44,960 bases of DNA from contig JAGBTP010000041.1 of the NCBI GenBank assembly GCA_017631255.1, positions 1 through 44,960 on the forward strand, written 5' to 3'. The translations under genes and the position numbers were made by a program. The notes beneath the pieces were generated by a model. The model was not told the DNA's origin. It saw only the letters and a list, made by a program, of their open reading frames with translations, and did no database searches. Positions 1-9,894 of this stretch are shown here, piece after piece. The DNA is from Alistipes sp. (GTDB lineage Bacteria; Bacteroidota; Bacteroidia; Bacteroidales; Rikenellaceae). Position 1 is the first letter of the stretch. Each line of letters begins with the position of its first letter.

Positions 1-605
<605 letters not shown>

Positions 606-732
606 TTATTTTTTAATTAATAGATTATTCTTTCAAAAATCCACAAAAGCACTCCCGTCGGAGCCTTCGCCCCGCGTCGACCGAGGCACAACATTTAGCC
701 ACCGGCCCACTCTACTATCGCCTTTCGGACTA

Positions 733-764
733 CAAATTTATATATTTTTAGCCTATTAAACAAA
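733..764 (-). promoter_or_regulatory. Promoter for gap (Bacteroidota -33/-7 type)
   Basis: On the minus strand TTTG (764-761), 20 bases, then TAAATTTG (740-733) match the Bacteroidota consensus TTTG-N19/20-TAnnTTTG. Transcription would start near 727. The remaining 597-806 interval holds no gene. Confidence 0.65.
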
Positions 765-806
765 CAAAATCCTATTATTTTGACGCTCGATAGGCCACAA
801 TTTGAG

Positions 807-1562
807 CTATCGCACTACGCTTTTGGCGCGTTTTGCCATTGCCGAGGCAAAGACAAAGTCGTTAAGTTCGGGATTTTCCGACAGTAGAATGTCGTCCTTC
901 GTGCCTTCCCACCACTTCTTACCCTCGTGGATATAGACAATCTTCTCGCCAATCTCCATCACCGAGTTCATATCGTGAGTGTTAACAATCGTCGTGATGC
1001 CGAACTCCTTAGTGATATCCTGAATGAGGTTATCAATGACCACCGATGTCTGCGGATCGAGGCCCGAATTAGGCTCGTCGCAGAAGAGGTAGCGCGGATT
1101 GAGCACTATGGCGCGAGCAATGGCCACACGCTTAACCATACCTCCACTAAGCTCCGAGGGGTAGAGATGGTCGGCACCCACGAGGCGCACACGCTCGAGG
1201 CAGAAGCTCACCCTATCGCGTTTCTCGCCCTCACTCATATCGGTGAAGAGGTCGAGTGGCAGGCGCACATTCTCCCTTACGGTCGAGGAGTCGAGCAGCG
1301 CACCACCCTGGAAGATCATACCGATATCCTTACGGATGGCCTTGCGCTCACCAAAGCTAAGGTCCGTGTAGCATACATCGTCGAAGAATATCTTACCCTC
1401 GTCCACATCGTGCAGGCCGACGAGCGACTTAAGCAGCACCGTCTTACCCGAACCACTACGGCCGATGATGAGGTTTGTCTTGCCGGTGTCGAACTCTACC
1501 GTGATGTCGTTGAGCACCTTACGACCATCGAAGGTCTTGGATATGTGATCTGCTCGTATCAT
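807..1562 (-). CDS. mlaF: ABC transporter ATP-binding protein, MlaF-type phospholipid transport
   Basis: Cytoplasmic ATPase of an Mla (maintenance of lipid asymmetry) transporter that moves phospholipids between the inner and outer membrane. The 251-residue protein has a Walker A P-loop GRSGSGKT at 34-41, the ABC signature LSGGM at 138-142 and Walker B ending CDEP at 161-164; the signature variant with GGM-KRVA is typical of the MlaF/Ttg2A group. Its start overlaps the stop of mlaE by four bases, so the two are translationally coupled. No mlaD (MCE-domain substrate-binding) gene follows; the next gene is gap. The family call is firm; the direction of transport is not visible from sequence. 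Confidence 0.92.
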   Translation of the reverse strand: MIRADHISKTFDGRKVLNDITVEFDTGKTNLIIGRSGSGKTVLLKSLVGLHDVDEGKIFFDDVCYTDLSFGERKAIRKDIGMIFQGGALLDSSTVRENVRLPLDLFTDMSEGEKRDRVSFCLERVRLVGADHLYPSELSGGMVKRVAIARAIVLNPRYLFCDEPNSGLDPQTSVVIDNLIQDITKEFGITTIVNTHDMNSVMEIGEKIVYIHEGKKWWEGTKDDILLSENPELNDFVFASAMAKRAKSVVR

Positions 1563-2302
1563 ACGCGCATAATTTGAGTTAGGATAAGGTCGAAAATCAT
1601 AATGGTGATGGAGCTTGACACCACAGCGCGTGTCGAGGCGCGTCCCACCTCCAATGAGTTACCCTTAGCATAGTAGCCGCAGTATGCCGATATCGAGGTG
1701 ATGATGAAGGCAAAAACCGAGCCTTTAACTAAGGCGTAAGTTATCGAGAATGGCTCAAAGCAGTAGAACAAGCCCTCAATGTAGTCGCCAGGAAGCATTA
1801 TGCCCGTAAGGTAGCCGATGGCGTAGCCACCAACGATGCCCACGAAGATAGAAAAGAGCGTGAGCAGCGGGAAGAACATCACCGTAGCCAGCACCTTAGG
1901 TAGGATGAGGTATGCCGCCGAGTTGATACCCATAATCTCCAAAGCATCAATCTGCTCGGTGATACGCATAGTACCAATCTCCGAGGCGATATTCGAGCCA
2001 ATCTTACCCGCAAGGATTAGTGCCACGACGGTTGACGAGAACTCGAGCACCATAACCTCACGCGTAGCGTAGCCAATCATAAACTGAGGTATGAAGGGCG
2101 ACTCGAGCGTAATGGCCATCTGCAAGGCTACCACCGCACCGATGAAGGCGGAGATGATGGCCGTAAGCGAGATGGAGTTGAAGCCCAGCGCCTCAATCTC
2201 GAACCACACACGACGATAGTAAATACTGAGCTTCTCAGGACGCGAAAAGGCTCGTCCGAGGAGCTGGAAGTAGCGACCAATATGTTCGAATAGTCCTATC
2301 AT
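1559..2302 (-). CDS. mlaE: MlaE-type permease of phospholipid ABC transporter
   Basis: Inner-membrane permease partner of the ATPase encoded directly downstream. The protein is 247 residues, the usual length, with a short amphipathic N-terminal stretch followed by about five hydrophobic segments (about 45-70, 85-110, 140-165, 190-220, 225-245). The conserved region with ALEIMGI around 140 and the TREVMVLEF region match the MlaE/YrbE family. It sits 36 bases after the DUF4834-like gene and overlaps mlaF by four bases, so the three probably form one transcript from the promoter at 2877-2907. Confidence 0.92.
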   Translation of the reverse strand: MIGLFEHIGRYFQLLGRAFSRPEKLSIYYRRVWFEIEALGFNSISLTAIISAFIGAVVALQMAITLESPFIPQFMIGYATREVMVLEFSSTVVALILAGKIGSNIASEIGTMRITEQIDALEIMGINSAAYLILPKVLATVMFFPLLTLFSIFVGIVGGYAIGYLTGIMLPGDYIEGLFYCFEPFSITYALVKGSVFAFIITSISAYCGYYAKGNSLEVGRASTRAVVSSSITIMIFDLILTQIMRV

Positions 2303-2338
2303 AGCCTGCTGTCTATCTACATAAACCTCTCGATATCA

Positions 2339-2848
2339 CTACTCTACCTCCTCGAACTCAACATAGTCCGACGAGTCGACATCGTTCTTCTTGCCACCAC
2401 CATTACCGTCACTCTTAGGCCCCTTGCCCTGCGTAGCCTGCTGGCGCGCATCGGCCTCGGCCTGCATACGGCGCACGAACTCCTCGAGCGTCATACCTCC
2501 CGTAGCACCAAATGGCGAGCCCGTAGCTCCGCCCGAAGTGCCGCCCGAAGTGAATGGGTTGCCGCCACCGAAAGGATTAGCACCTCCAAAGGGGTTAGCG
2601 CCGCCGAAGGGGTTGCCACCACCAGCCTGACGCATCTGCTCCTCCATCTGTCGGCGCATCTTACGCATACGCCACGCAGCGATGCCGATGACGATAGCAA
2701 AGACGAGGAGTAGGCCAAGGATGAACCAGCCAATCCACTTAAACACGAATGGTGCAAATACCGCTAAGGCGAGCAGCGCCAAGCACAAAACGGGATGGCG
2801 CTCGATGAAAGCTAATATGCCGTAGAATATGATTTTCAGATATCCCAT
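2339..2848 (-). CDS. Small membrane protein, DUF4834-like, with NPF repeats
   Basis: Function unknown. The 169-residue protein has two hydrophobic segments (about 20-36 and 39-58), a basic stretch with an amphipathic helix (RMRKMRRQMEEQMRQ, 60-74), then a Gly/Asn/Pro/Phe-rich region in which NPF recurs every six residues at 79, 85, 91 and 97. The tail (about 140-169) is hydrophilic and ends in acidic residues. This layout fits the Bacteroidota DUF4834 family, a match I make from memory. It is the first gene of the mlaE-mlaF unit, so a role linked to the envelope lipid transporter is possible but unproven. Confidence 0.75.
   Translation of the reverse strand: MGYLKIIFYGILAFIERHPVLCLALLALAVFAPFVFKWIGWFILGLLLVFAIVIGIAAWRMRKMRRQMEEQMRQAGGGNPFGGANPFGGANPFGGGNPFTSGGTSGGATGSPFGATGGMTLEEFVRRMQAEADARQQATQGKGPKSDGNGGGKKNDVDSSDYVEFEEVE
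2552..2614 (-). repeat. 18-bp in-frame tandem repeat encoding NPFGGx
   Basis: Four copies of an imperfect 18-base unit encode NPF-GG-A/G within the DUF4834-like gene (residues 79-99). Unit length is a multiple of three, so copy-number change would keep the frame. Confidence 0.8.
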
Positions 2849-2876
2849 CTAATTCACTACATTATAAGTAATCGTG

Positions 2877-2907
2877 CAAAGTTACTAATTATTTCACAAA
2901 TATCAAA
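2877..2907 (-). promoter_or_regulatory. Promoter for the DUF4834-mlaE-mlaF operon
   Basis: Minus strand reads TTTG (2907-2904), 19 bases, TAACTTTG (2884-2877), a full match to the Bacteroidota consensus. Predicted transcript start is near 2870, about 22 bases before the first gene. Confidence 0.7.
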
Positions 2908-2921
2908 ACGCCCTCATCCCA

Positions 2922-3863
2922 CTACTCGTAGTTCGACGAGAGGTAGTCCTTGACGCTAAAGTTCGTAGGTCGCTTTTCGGCATTGCAGCTGCGCTGCGTA
3001 GTAGTCGTCTTAGCCCTCACGCCACGCACCACATAGTCCTCGATAAACTGCAAGATGAGGTCGCACTTATCCTGCAATGGCGTCACCGCAAGTGAGTGGT
3101 CGGCATACTCCACCGCATAGAAGTAGTATGGCGCATCGAGCTTCTCAAGCTGTCGTGCCACATACTCCGAGCCGTAGAAGCCTACACCCATAACCGAGGC
3201 CTTGTTGTATGGCACATTGCTATCCGACGAGCCGTGGAAGAGGAGCATAGGGGCTGGCTCTGCCTCGAACTTAGGCTTGCCCTTGGTCGTGAAGATAGCG
3301 CCTGCGCACGACACCACCGCCGCATACCTGAAGCCCTCAGGGAGTACCGCTGCGAGCTCCGTGTCGTTGCACCTATTCCACTCTGCCTGCAACGCCGTAA
3401 TAGCACCAGCACTCGAGCCACTAACCATAATCTTCTCAGGGTCGATACGCCACTCCTTCTGATTGTCAAGCACATAGCAGGTTGCGGCGTACATATCCTC
3501 TACGGCGATATTTACTGCATTTTTGAGCATACCAATCATATCTATGAGGCCTATGCCTTCGGGTATCGACTTAAGTCCGAGGCGGTAGTCTATCGACACA
3601 GCTACGATGCCAGCCTCTGCCAAACGGCGGAAATAGTCGGCATAGTACTCCCTATCGCGCTCGCCACCCACGAAGCCGCCACCAAAGGCGAAAATCATAA
3701 CGGGACGCAGCTCCTCGCCCGCCACCTCAGTCATATATCTATCGAGGTATAGCGCCTCGCCGTCGTGCGTAGCGTAGTGGAATGTATCGCGCACAACACG
3801 ACCCTGGGCAAAGAGCATCGTACTACCAAGCAGCGCCACGAATAATAACAGAATCTTTTTCAT
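2922..3863 (-). CDS. Secreted alpha/beta hydrolase (esterase/lipase type)
   Basis: Probable exported carboxylesterase of the alpha/beta-hydrolase fold; the substrate is unknown. From the ATG at 3863 the protein is 313 residues with a signal peptide of about 20 residues ending in LFAQ. An oxyanion-hole region FGGGFVGGERD (60-70) resembles the HGGG motif of hormone-sensitive-lipase-type esterases. The nucleophile elbow is GSSAG with Ser151; Asp214 (GSSDSNVPY) and His256 (ADHSLAV) complete a likely triad. A TTG start 12 bases upstream is possible but adds residues before a perfect signal peptide, so the ATG is preferred. The last 30 residues are a basic, Thr-rich tail outside the fold. Confidence 0.85.
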   Translation of the reverse strand: MKKILLLFVALLGSTMLFAQGRVVRDTFHYATHDGEALYLDRYMTEVAGEELRPVMIFAFGGGFVGGERDREYYADYFRRLAEAGIVAVSIDYRLGLKSIPEGIGLIDMIGMLKNAVNIAVEDMYAATCYVLDNQKEWRIDPEKIMVSGSSAGAITALQAEWNRCNDTELAAVLPEGFRYAAVVSCAGAIFTTKGKPKFEAEPAPMLLFHGSSDSNVPYNKASVMGVGFYGSEYVARQLEKLDAPYYFYAVEYADHSLAVTPLQDKCDLILQFIEDYVVRGVRAKTTTTQRSCNAEKRPTNFSVKDYLSSNYE

Positions 3864-3902
3864 AGTAAATATCAATGTTTCGTTTAACTTTCACACCCTT
3901 AA

Positions 3903-4391
3903 TTACTTATCCCACTCGCCTATCTCGAGGTTCTTGATGTCGCCATTCTCGATGTCTAACCTTATAGCCGTACGCACGCTGTGGATGCCGTACTTGCCCG
4001 CCGCACCGGGGTTGATGTGCAGCATATCGTAGATGGGGTCGTATATCACCTTGAGTATATGCGAATGTCCCGCCACAAATATCTTGGGTCTTGTGGCGTG
4101 GATATGTTGCAGGGCCTTGGGCTGATAGTGACGCGGATAGCCACCGATGTGTGTCATCAGCACCTTCACGCCCTCGACTTCGAAGAGCGCCACATCGTTG
4201 AACATACGCCTCAGCACGCCGCCGTCGATGTTGCCATATACCGCCCTCAGTGGCTTGAACGCCGCAATGCGGTCAGCAACCTCCACCGATCCGAAGTCGC
4301 CAGCGTGCCATACCTCATCGCAGGGGACGAGGAAGGCCTCGAGTGCCGCATCGAAGGTGTTGTGTGTGTCGGATATAACGCCTATCTTCAT
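3903..4391 (-). CDS. YfcE/MJ0936-family metallophosphoesterase
   Basis: Small cytoplasmic phosphodiesterase/phosphatase of the calcineurin-like superfamily. The 162 residues show all metal-binding blocks in order: GVISDTHN near the N terminus, HAGDFGS, GNID, THIGGYP and AGHSH. Length and motifs match the YfcE group, whose members hydrolyse model phosphodiesters; the natural substrate is not known. A TAnnTTTG-like element lies on the minus strand at 4419-4412 just upstream, without a clear -33 match. The gene is only 40 bases upstream of the alpha/beta hydrolase and may be cotranscribed with it. Confidence 0.9.
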   Translation of the reverse strand: MKIGVISDTHNTFDAALEAFLVPCDEVWHAGDFGSVEVADRIAAFKPLRAVYGNIDGGVLRRMFNDVALFEVEGVKVLMTHIGGYPRHYQPKALQHIHATRPKIFVAGHSHILKVIYDPIYDMLHINPGAAGKYGIHSVRTAIRLDIENGDIKNLEIGEWDK

Positions 4392-4524
4392 CGTTGTATG
4401 ATATAATTATGCAAATATAGGAAAAAAGAGATAAAATACCACACTTGATGTTTCAGATTGGTTATAGTAGATGCGTCGTTACAACGCCAAATGTAGAGAA
4501 AATATTGCGAACGGAGGTCTTTAA

Positions 4525-5772
<1,248 letters not shown>

Positions 5773-5790
5773 GAGCATAGTGCTAAAAGT

Positions 5791-5824
5791 TAGGGGTTGT
5801 CCTTGTCGGACAACCCCTATTTTA
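5791..5824 (+). terminator. Intrinsic terminator after the secreted esterase
   Basis: A perfect 12-bp stem (TAGGGGTTGTCC with GGACAACCCCTA) closes a 5-base loop and is followed by TTTTA. Confidence 0.9.
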
Positions 5825-5903
5825 TTGTGTGGCATCAATGTGCGTATGTGCGGATTTCGAGAACGAGTGTAACGCCAAAGATATCCAATGAGGCAGTTTC
5901 TGC

Positions 5904-6920
5904 CTACTTATTAAGCGCACGCCATAGCATATCCTTAAGCTGCGTAATATTAAGATTCGCAACTGATGAGATGAAAATCGACTCGATGCCCTCAGGAAGG
6001 TGAGCCTTCATCTGCTCGATAAGCTCGTCGTCGAGCATATCGCACTTGGTGATGGCAAGGAGGCGCTCCTTGTCCAAGAGTTCAGGGTTGTACTGCGTGA
6101 GCTCACCAAGGAGGATATTATAGTCGGCAGCGATGTCGTCGCTATCAGCAGGTATCATAAAGAGCAACACCGAGTTACGCTCGATATGGCGTAAGAAGCG
6201 GGTACCAAGACCACGACCCTCGTGCGCACCCTCGATGATACCAGGAATGTCGGCCATAACGAACGAGTGGTCATCACGCACCGATACGATACCCAAGTTT
6301 GGCTCGAGTGTAGTGAAGGCGTAGTTGGCAATCTTAGGCTTAGCGGCCGACACCACTGAGAGGAGCGTCGACTTACCAGCGTTAGGGAAGCCCACAAGAC
6401 CTACATCGGCAAGCACCTTAAGTTCGAGGATGAAGGCACCCTCTGCACCATCCTCACCAGGCTGTGCGTAGCGTGGTGTCTGGTTTGTTGCGGTGCGGAA
6501 GTGCCAGTTACCCAGACCGCCACGGCCACCCTTGAGAAGCACAAGCTGCTCACCGTGTTCGGTAACCTCGCCCACAACCTCGGTATATGTCTCGCCTGTC
6601 TCCTCGTCGGTGAACACCTGCTTTGCCACCGTACCCAGCGGCACAGGGATGATGATATCCTTAGCATCGGCACCCGTAGAGCGAGCACCGTGGCCATTCT
6701 CGCCATCCTCGGCAAACTGGTGGCGCTTATATTTTAGGTGGATGAGTGTCCAATATTGGCTATCGCCCTGAAGGATGATGCTACCACCCTTACCGCCATC
6801 GCCGCCATCGGGACCACCGAAGGCAACGAACTTCTCACGACGGAAGTGGCACGAACCAGCACCACCGTGACCCGAACGGGCGAATATCTTTACATAATCA
6901 ACAAAGTTTGAACCTGCCAT
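5904..6920 (-). CDS. obgE: Obg-family GTPase
   Basis: Essential ribosome-associated GTPase needed for large-subunit maturation and stress signalling. The 338 residues have the glycine-rich Obg fold (about 5-165, with [12 protein letters not shown]) and a G domain with P-loop GFPNAGKS at 177-184, DIPG at 224-227 and TKCD at 291-294. It stops soon after the G domain, so the OCT C-terminal domain of some Obg proteins is absent, as is usual for shorter members. A strong promoter sits directly upstream at 6948-6978. The gene stands alone between the esterase terminator and the collagen-like lipoprotein. Confidence 0.97.
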   Translation of the reverse strand: MAGSNFVDYVKIFARSGHGGAGSCHFRREKFVAFGGPDGGDGGKGGSIILQGDSQYWTLIHLKYKRHQFAEDGENGHGARSTGADAKDIIIPVPLGTVAKQVFTDEETGETYTEVVGEVTEHGEQLVLLKGGRGGLGNWHFRTATNQTPRYAQPGEDGAEGAFILELKVLADVGLVGFPNAGKSTLLSVVSAAKPKIANYAFTTLEPNLGIVSVRDDHSFVMADIPGIIEGAHEGRGLGTRFLRHIERNSVLLFMIPADSDDIAADYNILLGELTQYNPELLDKERLLAITKCDMLDDELIEQMKAHLPEGIESIFISSVANLNITQLKDMLWRALNK

Positions 6921-6947
6921 AATCTCTTTATCTTCTTAATTCGGCTG

Positions 6948-6978
6948 CAAAGGTAACAAATTAAATATTAATATCAAA
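6948..6978 (-). promoter_or_regulatory. Promoter for obgE
   Basis: Minus strand TTTG (6978-6975), 19 bases, TACCTTTG (6955-6948): a full consensus match, with the start site expected near 6941, about 20 bases before the ATG. Confidence 0.75.
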
Positions 6979-7025
6979 CAACCCCCTCGCACACATTGCT
7001 CTTAAGTTGCATCTTGCCGCTCGCT

Positions 7026-9593
7026 CTACCTTAGCAACGACTCGATAAGGCGACCCAAATCGGTGCTATAATTCGAGCCATAGTAGTCGCCAAAGAGCAT
7101 CCGTCCCTCGCTATCCACAACACACACGCGCGCAAACGCAAAGTCGGCATTACCCCAAAAGGCACCCATAGAGTCGAGCTGGTCGGTATTGCGGCAAGTA
7201 GAGACGGGCCAGGTGATGCCTCTCTGCTGCACGAAGCTGAGCATACTATCGTCGTCGGCAAGCGAGTATGACAGGATGCCAAGGCCATCGGCGGCGTAGC
7301 TATTGTAGTAGCTCGTGAGGCGGTACTGCGCAAAGTCCCTCGCCTCGTCGGATGAGAGGTCGAAGGTATAGAGTATCGTGTAGCTGTGGTCGGCGATGTA
7401 GCTATTGTCGATAATTTGGCCATCGAGGCTCTCAAACTCAAACGCTGGCAGCACGATGCCCATATTACCGCCCCTCTGCGCGATAAGACCACGGTAGTTG
7501 CGAATCATAAACTCAGCATCGGCAATCCACGCCTGGGGGATGTCGCCCTGAAGGTAGTTGCCATCAAGCGCGATGCTCTCAAGGTCCATCGCCACATAAG
7601 CCTCAGGGATGCCACCCGTAAAGCTATTATCCGAAAGGTCGAGGCTCCTAAGTTGCGATAGTTCAGCCACCTGCATAGGCAGCTCACCCACAATATCCAG
7701 GCCTGAGATATCGAGCGCTGTAACAAGGCCGTCGGCATCTACCGTCACGCCCTCCCACTGCGACACCTCTGCCTCGGTAGCCCAGCTATCATAGCCTGGC
7801 CACTGCGCACCTATATACTTTTCGTATAGGTCAAGCAGCGCAGCACGCTCCGCCTCACGCTTATGGCGCAGAATCGAGGCCTCGCTAATTGCCGCCTGAC
7901 GAATGGTAAATGCTATCGCTATGGGGTAGTACTCGGCCTTAACCTCCACCACCGCCGTGCGCTCCTCGCCCATATTTTCGGAAATGGTGAGGGCTATGCT
8001 CTGTGGCTTTAGCGAGCGCGTAGCTTCGACAGGTGCTATCCACGATGCCGCCTCGTCGGGTATTATTACGCGATAGGTGATGTTCGACATAAAGTTAAGC
8101 ACCACCTCGCCTCCTACATCCTCAACCGCAATGTCGGCATCCCCCGCCTCGGCACAAAGACCCAGCTCGTAGATGTGGAAACTGCGCATAATAACCCTCT
8201 CGTAGTCGGAGATGAAGAGCAACACCTTGCTATTTGGCATAATGGCCTCGCCCGTGGTTATGCGGATGATACCACTCTTGTCGCCCTGCTCGATAAGCTC
8301 AACATTGATGTCGCCCGACGCCATAAACTCTACATCGATTCGTGCGCTGCTGCTCACAATATTGTACCAAATATCGTGCGTGTCGTTGGCCATCATCTGT
8401 AAGTTCTCATCCTCGTCGAAGGTGACAGACAGCTCCTGCGCCTTGGGTAGCGTAATCACCGTGCCATCTGCCAACTCGAGGTAGACCGAGGCGTCGTCCT
8501 GCGTCACCGAATTGAAGTACGAGTCGCCATCCTCGCCCACAGCTCTCTGCAACTTGGACCAGGTAGCACCCTCGTCATACGAGATATACCAATAGTCATC
8601 CTCTATCTTTAGACGAGGCGTAACACCATCCTTGCCATCTTTTCCGTCGACACCATCCTGACCATCCTTGCCGTCCTCACCATCTTTACCATCTTGGCCA
8701 TCCTTGCCGTCGGTGCCATCGAGGCCGCAATTACAATCTGCCGCCACCCTATTGCCATCCTCGTCCAGGAGCCAGTTGCCGTTGAGCGTCCAATAGTAGT
8801 GGCCGTCGCTGCCAAGGCGCACACCGATGATTGGAGTGTCGCCGTCGATGCCATCCTCACCATCCTTACCATCGCTACCGTCCTTGCCATCCTCACCGTC
8901 GACGCCATCTTTGCCATCCTCGCCGTCACGACCCTCGACACGCATTTTGTTACCCTCGTCGTCCAAGAGCCACTCGCCGTCGAGTGTCCAATAGTAGTTT
9001 CCGTCTGTATCCCTGCGCACGCCAATGGTCGGAGTGTAGCCGTCCTTACCGTCAGCGCCATCGACACCATCCTTGCCATCGCTACCGTCTGCACCATCCG
9101 CACCATCCTTGCCGTCACGACCCTCGACGCGAAGTTTGTTGCCCTCGTCGTCCAAGAGCCACTCGCCATCAAGCGTCCAATAATAAACGCCGTCGATATC
9201 CTTGCGGACATCTATCGTCGGAGTGTAACCATCCTTACCGTCTTTGCCGTCAACGCCATCCTTTCCATCCGTGCCGTCAACGCCATCAACGCCATCTTTG
9301 CCATCCTCGCCATGGTAAATGGCCACCACGCCACTATCGCTAAAGACAATCTCGTAGCCGATGACCTCGCCATTGCTGGTAATAGGGCGCACCGAGGTTA
9401 CATAGTCGTGCGACTGCAGCTTGTTGAGTATGGTCTGAATTGCAGAGATGCTATTGTTGTACTTGTCGCACAGCGTCTCGAGCTTGGCCACACGCTCCTC
9501 AAGAGAGTTGATGCTCTGCCATATCCTATCCTCGTTGACGCAGCCTACGGCGCACAAAAGGAGGGTAAAAAGTAGTGATAATGTTCGTTTCAT
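7026..9593 (-). CDS. Mosaic surface lipoprotein: coiled coil, Gly-X-Asp collagen-like tracts, BACON-like, LRR and degenerate thioredoxin-like parts
   Basis: Function unknown; probably outer-membrane anchored and exposed. The 855 residues begin with a lipoprotein signal whose lipobox ends AVGC (Cys18). Residues about 22-60 look like a coiled coil, as in DUF4988 proteins. Between 95 and 323 come four collagen-like tracts (95-122, 158-185, 221-252, 290-323), 39 triplets in all, every one Gly-X-Asp and none with proline. They alternate with a conserved hairpin insert containing YYWTLDGEWLLD. Then follow a beta-rich region (about 355-477), a BACON-like domain (about 480-566), a short leucine-rich stretch (about 608-690) and a C-terminal part (about 716-855) shaped like TlpA/AhpC thioredoxins but without a CxxC. 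It has its own promoter. Domain names are from pattern memory; adhesion or glycan binding is only a guess. Confidence 0.85.
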   Translation of the reverse strand: MKRTLSLLFTLLLCAVGCVNEDRIWQSINSLEERVAKLETLCDKYNNSISAIQTILNKLQSHDYVTSVRPITSNGEVIGYEIVFSDSGVVAIYHGEDGKDGVDGVDGTDGKDGVDGKDGKDGYTPTIDVRKDIDGVYYWTLDGEWLLDDEGNKLRVEGRDGKDGADGADGSDGKDGVDGADGKDGYTPTIGVRRDTDGNYYWTLDGEWLLDDEGNKMRVEGRDGEDGKDGVDGEDGKDGSDGKDGEDGIDGDTPIIGVRLGSDGHYYWTLNGNWLLDEDGNRVAADCNCGLDGTDGKDGQDGKDGEDGKDGQDGVDGKDGKDGVTPRLKIEDDYWYISYDEGATWSKLQRAVGEDGDSYFNSVTQDDASVYLELADGTVITLPKAQELSVTFDEDENLQMMANDTHDIWYNIVSSSARIDVEFMASGDINVELIEQGDKSGIIRITTGEAIMPNSKVLLFISDYERVIMRSFHIYELGLCAEAGDADIAVEDVGGEVVLNFMSNITYRVIIPDEAASWIAPVEATRSLKPQSIALTISENMGEERTAVVEVKAEYYPIAIAFTIRQAAISEASILRHKREAERAALLDLYEKYIGAQWPGYDSWATEAEVSQWEGVTVDADGLVTALDISGLDIVGELPMQVAELSQLRSLDLSDNSFTGGIPEAYVAMDLESIALDGNYLQGDIPQAWIADAEFMIRNYRGLIAQRGGNMGIVLPAFEFESLDGQIIDNSYIADHSYTILYTFDLSSDEARDFAQYRLTSYYNSYAADGLGILSYSLADDDSMLSFVQQRGITWPVSTCRNTDQLDSMGAFWGNADFAFARVCVVDSEGRMLFGDYYGSNYSTDLGRLIESLLR
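8625..9311 (-). repeat. Collagen-like Gly-X-Asp repeat region with 63-66-residue superrepeat
   Basis: Encodes residues 95-323 of the mosaic lipoprotein. Four tracts of 9, 9, 10 and 11 Gly-X-Asp triplets are separated by three copies of an insert (starting YTPTI at 123, YTPTI at 186, DTPII at 252). The first two inserts are exactly 63 residues (189 bp) apart and nearly identical. Confidence 0.9.
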
Positions 9594-9617
9594 AGTGTCG
9601 CATATTCAATCGTATAG

Positions 9618-9647
9618 CAAAGATAACCAATTTTGTTGGAACTGCAA
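9618..9647 (-). promoter_or_regulatory. Promoter for the collagen-like lipoprotein
   Basis: Minus strand TTG (9647-9645), 19 bases, TATCTTTG (9625-9618). The start site would be near 9611, about 18 bases before the ATG. Confidence 0.6.
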
Positions 9648-9774
9648 TATGCTATAACATTTGACCCGCACGACATACGCCTTGCGTGCAAACGCACCAT
9701 TTGCACACCACATAACCCACCCCACCTGCGACCACACGCTCTCCCAAGACGCGTACTCACACCTCAAAAATAAG

Positions 9775-9808
9775 GTGATGTTACAAAAAAGGCGATGTTA
9801 CAAAAAAG
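9775..9808. repeat. 17-bp tandem duplication
   Basis: Two adjacent copies of GYGATGTTACAAAAAAG (9775-9791 and 9792-9808) differ at one base. The second copy supplies the U tract of the hpf terminator. Confidence 0.85.
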
Positions 9809-9835
9809 CGAGCAGCCGCCTTAGGCGACTGCTCG
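9802..9835 (-). terminator. Intrinsic terminator after hpf
   Basis: On the minus strand the arms CGAGCAG and CTGCTCG enclose a second paired block (CGCC/GGCG) with one mismatch, followed by a run of six T. It ends the lspA-xerC-hpf direction of transcription. Confidence 0.85.
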
Positions 9836-9894
9836 TGTTAGTTAGATATGTTGGAACGAAGGCATACCAAAGCTGCCTTGCCCACTACTGAGTG

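Larger units (their letters stand above)
9648..9894. other. Non-coding interval between collagen-like lipoprotein and hpf
   Basis: No credible gene. The plus strand is C-rich and G-poor between about 9700 and 9770. It holds a 7-bp inverted repeat (GTGCAAA/TTTGCAC, 9686-9706), a 17-bp tandem duplication (9775-9808) and the hpf terminator (9802-9835). Confidence 0.6.

Noticed and set aside
8625-9311. CRISPR-like array from regular repeats
   Set aside because: Repeats are in frame, encode Gly-X-Asp and are not separated by unique spacers.
8694-9575. Long plus-strand frame (293 residues) opposite the collagen-like gene
   Set aside because: It is a by-product of the GXD repeat read on the other strand: composition is repetitive Ala/Ile/Leu, with no start context, promoter or recognisable domain.
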